Shown one piece after another: positions 36,958 through 44,728 of a stretch of DNA of 64,000 nt; position 1 is the first letter of the stretch, and every line of letters begins with the position of its first letter. Where the stretch lies: contig CAYNDH010000001.1 in the NCBI GenBank assembly GCA_964395665.1, positions 47,287 through 111,286 of the forward strand, in the 5' to 3' direction. The notes under the pieces are model-generated. The model was not told where the DNA came from. It did not search any database and was given only the letters and a program-made list of their open reading frames with translations. Position numbers and translations under genes: made by a program. Source of the stretch: JAEZAF01 sp964395665. GTDB taxonomy: Bacteria; Chloroflexota; Anaerolineae; Aggregatilineales; Phototrophicaceae.

Positions 36958-37911
36958 ATGAAATATCGTCGCTTAGGCAATGCTGGCATGAAGATCAGCG
37001 CGGTTTCGCTCGGCGGATGGATCAACTTCGGTGAAGGGAAGGTTGAGCAGGATGCTGCGCGGCGTGTCGTCGAAACTGCCTACGAAAGTGGTATCAACTT
37101 CTTCGATCTGGCCGATGCCTATGGCCAGGGAAAAGCCGAAAAGCAGATGGGGGACGTGCTGAAGCAGTACCCGCGCCACACCCTGGTCATTTCCAGCAAG
37201 GTCTACTTCGCGATGAGCGATGATGTGAATGATCGCGGCCTGTCACGCAAGCACATCATGGAAAGCATCGACAAGAGTCTGGATCGCCTTGGCACTGACT
37301 ATCTGGATATTTACTTCTGCCATCGCCCTGATCCCGAAACGCCCATCATCGAGACGGCCCACACCATGCATAATCTGGTCGAACAGGGCAAAATCATGTA
37401 CTGGGGCACATCCGAATGGAAAGCCGCCCAGATCGTCGAGGCGTATGAGATCTGCATGCGCTATGGCTGGTATCCACCGCAGACCGAACAGGCACAGTAC
37501 TCGATGCTCTACCGCAATCCGGTCGAAAATCAGGTGCTGCCTGCGACAAACCCCCGTGGGATTGGGATTGTCGCCTTCTCGCCGCTCGGACAGGGGATGC
37601 TGACCGGCAAGTATGATGATGGCATCCCGGCGGATTCGCGTTTTGCACGTGAAGAATGGGCCAGGAAGCGCTTCGTCAATGATGCCAATGTCGAAAAGGT
37701 GCGCAATCTGAAGCCGATTGCGGACGAACTCGGCCTGACCCGCGCCCAGCTTGCGCTTGCATGGGTACTGGCGCATGAGGGGATCAGCAGTGTGATTATC
37801 GGGGCCACCCGTGCTGAACAGGTTGAGGATAATATCAGGGCGGCAGAGGTCGCGCTGTCTCCTGACGTATTGGAACGCATCGAGCAGATCCTGAACCCTG
37901 AACAGGGATAG
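36958..37911 (+). CDS. Aldo/keto reductase (KCNAB-like)
   Basis: NADPH-dependent oxidoreductase of 317 residues with TIM-barrel fold. The catalytic tetrad is visible: Asp and Tyr in FFDLADAYGQG, Lys in LVISSKVYF, His in YFCHRPDPE. The C-terminal dinucleotide motif is SSVIIGATRAEQVEDN. The Kv-beta-like subgroup motif YWGTSEWKAAQI is present. ATG 36958 follows AAGGAAGGA, a strong ribosome site. It follows the MhqO/MhqD-like pair on the same strand after 116 bp, so it could share its stress role, which is an inference. Physiological substrate unknown. Confidence 0.92.
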   Translation: MKYRRLGNAGMKISAVSLGGWINFGEGKVEQDAARRVVETAYESGINFFDLADAYGQGKAEKQMGDVLKQYPRHTLVISSKVYFAMSDDVNDRGLSRKHIMESIDKSLDRLGTDYLDIYFCHRPDPETPIIETAHTMHNLVEQGKIMYWGTSEWKAAQIVEAYEICMRYGWYPPQTEQAQYSMLYRNPVENQVLPATNPRGIGIVAFSPLGQGMLTGKYDDGIPADSRFAREEWARKRFVNDANVEKVRNLKPIADELGLTRAQLALAWVLAHEGISSVIIGATRAEQVEDNIRAAEVALSPDVLERIEQILNPEQG

Positions 37912-38090
37912 TCTGCCAGAGTGAAGTGCGCAGGTATCGCTGGCTGAGGCGTACTCTTGTTATTTTGTACCCTCACGAGTACAGTGATGCACCAGAATGG
38001 ATGTGCCGTTTGGAGTGAAATCAGGCTTAACGGCACTCCATTGAACGCTATGCACGATTTACGACAAAGGCGAAAGTACAGATCTGCGTG

Positions 38091-39404
38091 ATGAGCAAGC
38101 CAATTCGGAAAGCAGTCTTTTTCATCCGTGCCTATAACGACATGGATCACCTGACACCAGTGATCTGGAAGACTGCGACAACCACCGATATTTCCGTCAG
38201 CGTGGTCATACGGATGGGTAAATCAATCCCTGATGATTACCGGCTGAATTTCCTGCGACAGTTTCCCCAGGTTGACCTGCGACACATCAATGAGTTTTTC
38301 ACCAGCGACACGGCTGATGCCCCTGTCAGCCTGATGTCACGGGTGAAACGCCGCCTGAACCTCAACGGCAGCAATGGCAGGAAACATCCCACAAAAGGCC
38401 ACATTGATCCGGCACAGGTCGAACGGATGCTGGATGAACTCTTCGGTGTTGGAGAAGATGCAGCTCGAAATGGCATCGTCATCTTTGACTGGGTCACCCT
38501 TTCCGCTCTTAATCGGCGCTTCGCGGTGATGGTCAGAGAAGCGGCGCTCCAACGAGGCTATGCCAACCTGAGCCTGCCTCACGGTGACAGCCCGTACTGG
38601 AATGAAATGTTCAAAATGGCGGATATCGATTACAGCGCGATGGAGCATTACAAGGATAATCCGCTGGATGTGGTGGTCGTCCCCAATGCACTGACCGCCA
38701 AACGCTATACGCCCTATCGTGATGACACGCAGTTGAAAGTGATCGGCTCTGCCCGTTACAACGATGAATGGCTGCACATCATGAATACCATGATCCCGTC
38801 ATTCGATATTCCCGGGGCCGGACAGCATCTCAAACTGGTGATCTTCCTGCGGAATGCTGAATTTCCAATCAACTGGGAACAGGTGATTCACAGCATTCGG
38901 CTCATCACCCAGTTCCCGGATGTTTATCTCGTGGTCAAACATCATACACGCGGCGCTGATAGCAGTGCCAGTATGCGTGAACACCTGGAGCTGAAGAAAC
39001 TCAATGAGATGGCGGCCCCGAATCTGAAAATCGTTTACAACGACATCCATTCCGGCTCTCTGCTGCAATGGGCCGATGCAATCCTTGAGCTTGGGACCAG
39101 CATTTCCTTTGAGGCTATCAAGCTCAACAAGCCGCTGCTGGCAATGGAATACCTGCACGCCAATATCAGCACCGTTGCCCATTATCTGCCCAAAACGGCG
39201 ATGCGCTGCAAGGATGACCTGTATGATGCGGTTCAGGCCCTGAGGGAAAACCGTGAAACTCGGCTTTATACTGAGGCCGAACGCCAGCAGTTTATCCGCG
39301 AGATCATTGATTGCCCTGATGCAAACGTACTGGAACGATACGTAAAGCTGATTGAATCTTTAAGCGAGATGCCCGTATCGTCGATGAAGAAGGTAAACCT
39401 CTGA
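38091..39404 (+). CDS. GT-B-like glycosyltransferase-related protein, function unknown
   Basis: 437 residues from ATG 38091 (GTG at 38088 is an alternative). No signal peptide. The second half has the look of a GT-B C-terminal domain: LVVKHHTRGADSS, LKIVYNDIHSGSLLQWADAILELGTSISFEAIKLNKPLLAMEYLHA, as found in polysaccharide or CDP-glycerol-type transferases. The fold's N-terminal half begins AVFFIRAYNDMDHLTPV. I do not know the substrate. It heads a three-gene operon with two sulfotransferases (TGATG overlap with the next gene), suggesting synthesis of a sulfated surface polysaccharide or glycolipid. Confidence 0.65.
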   Translation: MSKPIRKAVFFIRAYNDMDHLTPVIWKTATTTDISVSVVIRMGKSIPDDYRLNFLRQFPQVDLRHINEFFTSDTADAPVSLMSRVKRRLNLNGSNGRKHPTKGHIDPAQVERMLDELFGVGEDAARNGIVIFDWVTLSALNRRFAVMVREAALQRGYANLSLPHGDSPYWNEMFKMADIDYSAMEHYKDNPLDVVVVPNALTAKRYTPYRDDTQLKVIGSARYNDEWLHIMNTMIPSFDIPGAGQHLKLVIFLRNAEFPINWEQVIHSIRLITQFPDVYLVVKHHTRGADSSASMREHLELKKLNEMAAPNLKIVYNDIHSGSLLQWADAILELGTSISFEAIKLNKPLLAMEYLHANISTVAHYLPKTAMRCKDDLYDAVQALRENRETRLYTEAERQQFIREIIDCPDANVLERYVKLIESLSEMPVSSMKKVNL

Positions 39405-40474
39405 TGCTGCGTCGATTGATAAATAAAGCAGTGCCAACCGCCTTGAATCCGGGCGCCCCCGAATCCTCTGACCTTCTGAAGGAATTCGCAGATAAAACGG
39501 TCGAATTTGAGCGGGTTTATGACGTTCGCAAGCAGTTTCTGGTTAAAATTGACCAGCCGCTGGTGATGGTTTCTCAGGTACAGCGCTCCGGCGGAACACT
39601 TATCAGCCAGTTGGTGGATGGTCATCCGGAAATCCATGCCCACCCGTATGAGCTGTATATTGGCTACCCCGAAAAGTTCAATTATCCCGATCTCGATCTG
39701 TCAGCATCGCCGGAAACATGGTTTGAAATGCTGTTTGAAAAGCCATCACTGAAGAGCTTCCGCGATGGTTATCAGAAACACCCTGACAGTGCAGAATACG
39801 ACAAAAAAGATGTCTTTCCGTTCCTGCTGCTTCCCAATCTTCAGCGGGAATTGTTCCTGTATGCCGTTTCCCAGACCACGATCACATCTCAGCGTGATGT
39901 GCTGAATGCTTACTGGACATCGTATTTCAACGCATGGCTGGATTATCAGAACCTGTACGGGGAAAAGAAGATCGTGGCCGGGTTTGTCCCCCGCGTCAAT
40001 ATCGATGCAGGGAATATCGAACGCTTCTTCCGTGACTACCCGGACGGCAAGCTGATCTCGATCATCCGCGAACCTAAAGGCTGGTATGCCTCATCGCATC
40101 GGAAAGGCCCGCAGAATTACGCGACACCGCAGGTCTCAATCCCGATCTGGCTGGACTCCGCCAGAGGGATGATCCGCAACAAGCAGCTTTACGGTGACAA
40201 GGTCTTTGTGACCTCATTCGACACACTGCTGAAGGATACGCCCGGTGTCATGCGTACCGTGGCGGACTGGGTCGGCCTGACATGGGACGATATTCTGACC
40301 GTCCCCACGTTCCAGAAGATGCCGATCAAGGCCAATACCGCCTTTAAAACAACACAGTACGGTGTGATCGACGAACCGCTGACCCGTGCCAGGGATGTCA
40401 GTGACGATGATGCACGCTATATCGATGAACACGCAATAGACGTCTATCACGACGTGTTGAAGATCGTTGACTAG
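39404..40474 (+). CDS. Sulfotransferase family protein
   Basis: Predicted PAPS-dependent sulfotransferase of 356 residues. The 5'-phosphosulfate loop is VSQVQRSGGTLISQLVDGHP near residue 52, and the 3'-phosphate motif is probably KLISIIREPKGWYASSHRK. Start ATG 39404 overlaps the TGA of the upstream gene, so translation is coupled. Together with the following sulfotransferase and the GT-like gene it suggests sulfation of a glycan. The acceptor cannot be named. Confidence 0.85.
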   Translation: MLRRLINKAVPTALNPGAPESSDLLKEFADKTVEFERVYDVRKQFLVKIDQPLVMVSQVQRSGGTLISQLVDGHPEIHAHPYELYIGYPEKFNYPDLDLSASPETWFEMLFEKPSLKSFRDGYQKHPDSAEYDKKDVFPFLLLPNLQRELFLYAVSQTTITSQRDVLNAYWTSYFNAWLDYQNLYGEKKIVAGFVPRVNIDAGNIERFFRDYPDGKLISIIREPKGWYASSHRKGPQNYATPQVSIPIWLDSARGMIRNKQLYGDKVFVTSFDTLLKDTPGVMRTVADWVGLTWDDILTVPTFQKMPIKANTAFKTTQYGVIDEPLTRARDVSDDDARYIDEHAIDVYHDVLKIVD

Positions 40475-40485
40475 ATCTGCAAATG

Positions 40486-40506
40486 GCAGGTAGCAGGTAG
40501 CAGGTT
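40486..40506 (+). repeat. Triple heptamer (GCAGGTA) directly before a start codon
   Basis: GCAGGTA, GCAGGTA, GCAGGTT occupy 40486-40506 and the ATG of the second sulfotransferase follows at 40507 with no gap. The AGG inside the last copies is the only ribosome-binding-like sequence, so the repeat makes up the translation start region. Confidence 0.7.
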
Positions 40507-41232
40507 ATGCTCATCGTTGCAAATGGCGCGTTCAAAAGCGGTTCAACATGGCTCTATAATATTCTGCTGGAGCTGACGGGCTTTCCACCTCCGCCAGCAG
40601 AATATCTGAATCCTGAATGGCGCAATCCTTCCATTGCGCCAGAGCAGCTCACCCCGCTGCTGAAAAGCCTTACACCGACGGATCATTACCTCGTCAAGAA
40701 TCACTTCGGCAAGGCACATGACCGCGAGCTGCTGCTGTCCAGCCCTCATGTGCGGGTTTTCGATATTCAGCGTGACCTGCGCGATGTGGTGGTTTCTGCT
40801 TACTATCATGTCCAGCGCAAGGAAGGCTACACCGGCGATTTCGCCAGCTACTACTGGCAAGAGGGCCGCCACACTGCACAGGAAGTCGTAAAATATCATG
40901 CGACATGGGACGCAGCCTCTTCGCAGGTCTACGTCGCATCGTATGAGAGCCTGCATCACGATTTTTCAGGGGAAATCACCCGCATCGCGGCCTTCCTCAA
41001 TCTGACGCCTGACGCTGCTGAAATTGAGCGCATTCACCGAGTGACCACACTGGATAGCCTGCGCAAACGCTATCAGGAGCAGGATCGGACACAGAAGTTT
41101 TTCCGAAAAGGTGTCATCGGAGATTGGGAAAGCCACTTCGATCAGGCAATGCAGGATGATCTGGGACAGATAAAACCGCCGCAGAAACCCTCATTCCTGC
41201 GGCGCTTAAAATCCAGATTGGATGGTCGATAA
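40507..41232 (+). CDS. Sulfotransferase family protein (short)
   Basis: 241 residues, a small sulfotransferase-domain protein. The N-terminal PAPS loop is NGAFKSGSTWLYNILLELTG (K10, S11, T14), and the 3'-phosphate motif is VRVFDIQRDLRDVVVSAYYH. The final VIGDWESHF matches the C-terminal G-x-x-G-x-W motif of the family. Follows the larger sulfotransferase after 32 bp that hold a heptamer repeat. Ends 18 bp before the convergent glpD stop. Probably modifies the same glycan as its neighbours. Confidence 0.87.
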   Translation: MLIVANGAFKSGSTWLYNILLELTGFPPPPAEYLNPEWRNPSIAPEQLTPLLKSLTPTDHYLVKNHFGKAHDRELLLSSPHVRVFDIQRDLRDVVVSAYYHVQRKEGYTGDFASYYWQEGRHTAQEVVKYHATWDAASSQVYVASYESLHHDFSGEITRIAAFLNLTPDAAEIERIHRVTTLDSLRKRYQEQDRTQKFFRKGVIGDWESHFDQAMQDDLGQIKPPQKPSFLRRLKSRLDGR

Positions 41233-41250
41233 ACAGTTAAGCCTGCGGCC

Positions 41251-42957
41251 CTAGACGGTTGAAGTTTCAGTCAGGTTGACGCCGTGCTGCTGGATCAGCA
41301 GTTGAGCGGCGCGCTCGGTTTCCTGCCGGGTTCTGGATTCATCCCATCCGAGCGCATCAGCGGCGATCTGACCGATCTCGTGCAGGGTATCCATCGTAAG
41401 CTGCCCCATCCAGCCGATAAGCGTCCGCCGCAGCAGCAGATCATCCAGCCGCTCCACATACTCATAATTCGCAAGGAACAGCATTTCACGCCTGCTGTAA
41501 TCTTCCAGCCCGGTGATCATCACATCCTGATCGGCGGCGATATACTGGATGATCGCCTCTGCGCGGGTTCCATAACGATCCAGCAGGACACGCACCCGTG
41601 TGCGATCGACCTGGTGCAGGTCACTGATGTTCTGAATCCACTGTTCCCATGCACCCTGATCTGTCGGAAAATTGCGTCCACCGCCGATCACCAGCTTCTC
41701 AGTAGAACGCTGACGTGTTCGCTTCAGGCGTTCCAGTACGTAATCCGCCGCCTGTTCAGAAAATGCCCTGAATGTCGTCCACTTACCGCCAATCAGCGAC
41801 AGAATCGGAAAGGCGATGCGCTCGTCTGGTTCCAGCGTCGAGATATGATGATCGCGGCTCACATTCCCGGTAAAGGACTCATCACTGGAAGGCAGTGGCC
41901 GCACACCGGAAAATTTAAAGATGATCTGTGAGCGGTCAACGGATATGGTGGGGAACACTTTTTTCACCAGATCGAGCATATATGTCACTTCTTCATCGGT
42001 GCAGTAGGCATCATCCGGGTTGTCGATGCGAATATCCGTTGTCCCGACCATGACCTTGCCCAGATAAGGCAGCATTAGCACAATCCGCCCGTCGTTATTC
42101 TCAAAAAAGATCTCATGCCCGGCGGTCGCATCATGCAGTTCCGGGTGATCCAGAATCAGATGTGATCCTTTAGTGCCACCGATCAGACGGGTACTCTTGC
42201 CCAGTGCGCGGTTGGCGAAGTCAATCCACGGCCCCGCAGCATTGACCACCACCCGGGGCCGGACGGTGAATGTTTCACCGCTCAATTCATCACGCAGCGT
42301 CACTGTATCACCACTGCAATCGACCGCACTGACATAATTCAGGGCATGGGCATCGTCTGATGCGGTTTCCGTATCCAGCACCAGTTCCAGACACAGCCGT
42401 TCGGGGTATGGCATCCACGCATCGTAGTAGGTCGCCGTGCAGACGATCTCCGGACTCAGTTTCGGATAAAGCTCCAGTGATTTTTTGCGCAGGTGGAAGC
42501 TGTGCGTCGGCATCACACGATGACGGCGTGCGAAGATGTCATACAGGATGAGGCCGATCTTGATCACAGCCGCGCCGCGTTCGGTTGGTTTATCACGCAA
42601 ACCGAGAAACTTCAGCGGTGCATTGAGAAAACCCGATGCCCAACTGAAAATCGGAATCGTCGTCGGCAGGGGCCTGGCATAATGTGGCGCATTCTTCAGC
42701 ATCAGATTGCGCTCGACCAGTGCTTCCCGCACAAGGCGGAATTCCCCGTTTTCAAGGTAACGGATGCCGCCGTGCAGCATATGTGAGGATGCAGCACTGG
42801 CTCCGGAGCCGAAATCCGCCCGTTCCACCAGCAGGACGCGCAGCCCCTGCAGGGCAAGATCGCGAAAGGTCCCGATGCCGTTAATCCCACCGCCGATAAT
42901 CAGCACATCGACATCCGGGCTGGTTTGCAGTGTTTCCAGAAGTTGATCCCGTTTCAT
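41251..42957 (-). CDS. glpD: Aerobic glycerol-3-phosphate dehydrogenase
   Basis: FAD-linked enzyme oxidising glycerol-3-phosphate to dihydroxyacetone phosphate and feeding electrons to quinone at the membrane. 568 residues, the normal length. The N-terminal dinucleotide motif IGGGINGIG (21-29), LLVERADFGSGASAASSHMLHGG with the FAD-contact signature, and the middle GTTDIRID and SGVRPLPSSDE motifs are all in place. The C-terminal helical domain (about 415-560) is of the DAO_C type. No glycerol kinase or facilitator is seen next to it. ATG 42957. Confidence 0.94.
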   Translation of the reverse strand: MKRDQLLETLQTSPDVDVLIIGGGINGIGTFRDLALQGLRVLLVERADFGSGASAASSHMLHGGIRYLENGEFRLVREALVERNLMLKNAPHYARPLPTTIPIFSWASGFLNAPLKFLGLRDKPTERGAAVIKIGLILYDIFARRHRVMPTHSFHLRKKSLELYPKLSPEIVCTATYYDAWMPYPERLCLELVLDTETASDDAHALNYVSAVDCSGDTVTLRDELSGETFTVRPRVVVNAAGPWIDFANRALGKSTRLIGGTKGSHLILDHPELHDATAGHEIFFENNDGRIVLMLPYLGKVMVGTTDIRIDNPDDAYCTDEEVTYMLDLVKKVFPTISVDRSQIIFKFSGVRPLPSSDESFTGNVSRDHHISTLEPDERIAFPILSLIGGKWTTFRAFSEQAADYVLERLKRTRQRSTEKLVIGGGRNFPTDQGAWEQWIQNISDLHQVDRTRVRVLLDRYGTRAEAIIQYIAADQDVMITGLEDYSRREMLFLANYEYVERLDDLLLRRTLIGWMGQLTMDTLHEIGQIAADALGWDESRTRQETERAAQLLIQQHGVNLTETSTV

Positions 42958-43045
42958 GATTTCGTCTGCCTTTGCATCTGCTCTTTTTGCCCCTGATCAA
43001 TGGTGAAAAAGAACCCGGAAATAACCTGATCCTGACGCACTAATC

Positions 43046-44464
43046 CTATTCTGGCGAATCGGGCCACGAACGCCGATCCGGAAGCGGCTCCGTGTGAATG
43101 GTCACGCGGTCCAGCCCGCTGATCTTTTCCCGCAGGATGCGTTCCGCCGCTGCCGCCAGATCATGCGCCTCTGCCACTGAAAGCACATCGGGAATCCCGG
43201 CATGAAGTGTCAGTCCAATGCCACGCGGCTGTGAATGTAACTGGAGATGATGCCAGTCAATCTCAGTAAAGTGTGCTCGCAGCAGATGATAAACCCGCCC
43301 ACGCATCTGCCTGAATCTGGCGGTCTGCTCTGCCGAAATATCCGGCATATCGGTGACGGGTTCGATATGCGTGATCACATCGACAATATCCGCAAGCTGA
43401 ACGCGCACCATCGCTTCCAGTTGGCTGACGCTCTGATGCGCTTCGGCCAGTGTCTGCTGCGATTCCACTTCGACATGCATTTCCAGCACCCGGCCACCTT
43501 CAGCGTTATTCATATAGATATGATGTGCCGAAAGCCCAAGCGATGCCGCCAGCCGCATCACCACCGCCCGGTAATCCTCTGTTTCGCGCTGCTTCGAATC
43601 TGCCGGGATAAAATCCACCCAGACTTCCTGCACACCGGGAAACAAGTCCCGCAGATGATTTTCGAGCAGTCTTGCAGTCAGCGCAGTTTCTTCAGCCGTG
43701 GTTTGCGGTTCCGTCACCACGGCCATATCAATATACGCGGCCTGTTTTGAGCCACGGCTGCGGATCTGCTCGATACGCTTCGCATCTACCACCTGCTCTG
43801 CGGCCTGCCGGATGACATCGGGGGCAAAGGGTGCGGTATCCACCAGAACACTCCCCGTGCGCTGTACGATCTGCCATGCGGCGTGCGCGATCAGCACCGT
43901 TACGGCCAGCGCCGCGACAATATCAATCCAGTAGAGTTCAAATGCCAGCATCAGCAGCATTCCCGCCATCACCGACAGCGTCACAAAGACATCGGCACCG
44001 GTATTGGCGGCGTCTGCTTCCAGTAACTGCGAATTCAGACGCTGACTCTCGCGGATCTGATAACGGTTGACGCCGATATTGACGAGCAGTGTGATCACCA
44101 GCACAATCAGCACCGGTGCGCTCACCTGCGGCGGCTCTCCACCCTGCAAACGCTCCACGACGCCGCCGAGTGTTTCCCATGCCGTAAAGAACAGCAGCAG
44201 GCCGATCCCCATCGCAGCAATCGTCTCGAAACGCTGATGCCCGTAAGGGTGCTGTTCATCCGGGGGCTGGTTAGCGGCTGCACTTCCCACCAAAGCGACA
44301 ATATTGGAAGCACCATCGGCCAGCGAATGAAAGCCGTCAGCGGTAATCGACAGCGCGCCGACCAGTGAACCAATCCCGATTTTTGCCGCTGCAACCAGCA
44401 GATTCAGGATCAGTGTGATGATCAGGACGCGGCGCACCTGCTGTTGTGCATCTGTTGTCTGCAA
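43046..44464 (-). CDS. Cation diffusion facilitator family transporter
   Basis: CDF-type metal/proton antiporter of 472 residues, exporting Zn, Fe, Mn or similar ions. The transport site motif DGFHSLADGASN (residues 43-54) has the H..D pair and a second site lies in TGADVFVTL, as in CDF. Six membrane segments cover 10-205. The C-terminus is longer than usual: it holds two or three repeats of the CDF cytoplasmic domain (225-300, 320-370, 390-460), each with histidines. Start is TTG at 44462-44464 with AAAGG upstream, divergent from a P-type ATPase gene across 264 bp that must hold both promoters. The ion is not determined by the sequence. Confidence 0.88.
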   Translation of the reverse strand: MQTTDAQQQVRRVLIITLILNLLVAAAKIGIGSLVGALSITADGFHSLADGASNIVALVGSAAANQPPDEQHPYGHQRFETIAAMGIGLLLFFTAWETLGGVVERLQGGEPPQVSAPVLIVLVITLLVNIGVNRYQIRESQRLNSQLLEADAANTGADVFVTLSVMAGMLLMLAFELYWIDIVAALAVTVLIAHAAWQIVQRTGSVLVDTAPFAPDVIRQAAEQVVDAKRIEQIRSRGSKQAAYIDMAVVTEPQTTAEETALTARLLENHLRDLFPGVQEVWVDFIPADSKQRETEDYRAVVMRLAASLGLSAHHIYMNNAEGGRVLEMHVEVESQQTLAEAHQSVSQLEAMVRVQLADIVDVITHIEPVTDMPDISAEQTARFRQMRGRVYHLLRAHFTEIDWHHLQLHSQPRGIGLTLHAGIPDVLSVAEAHDLAAAAERILREKISGLDRVTIHTEPLPDRRSWPDSPE

Positions 44465-44728
44465 TTCGACACAACCTTTTCAAACCCGCCCGGCAGATGA
44501 GACCAATGGCAGTACGAACAAGCTCATGAAATATGCTCATGCTACCGGCTGCTTCCGGCTTTCGACAACACAGAAGTCCATTTTTAGAGAAACCTTATTG
44601 GGATTTTGGATGTTCTACACTAAAATCCTGTGTGAAGTTCCAAAGGAACCCATGACAGGAATGTATCTCTCAGCCAATCTTTGGAATGATTCGCTGTTTC
44701 TGATTGGTATATAAAGTAAGGATTGTGC

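Noticed and set aside
44415..44714. 99-residue plus-strand frame in the CDF/P-type ATPase spacer
   Set aside because: Overlaps the start of the CDF gene on the other strand and has no family signal.
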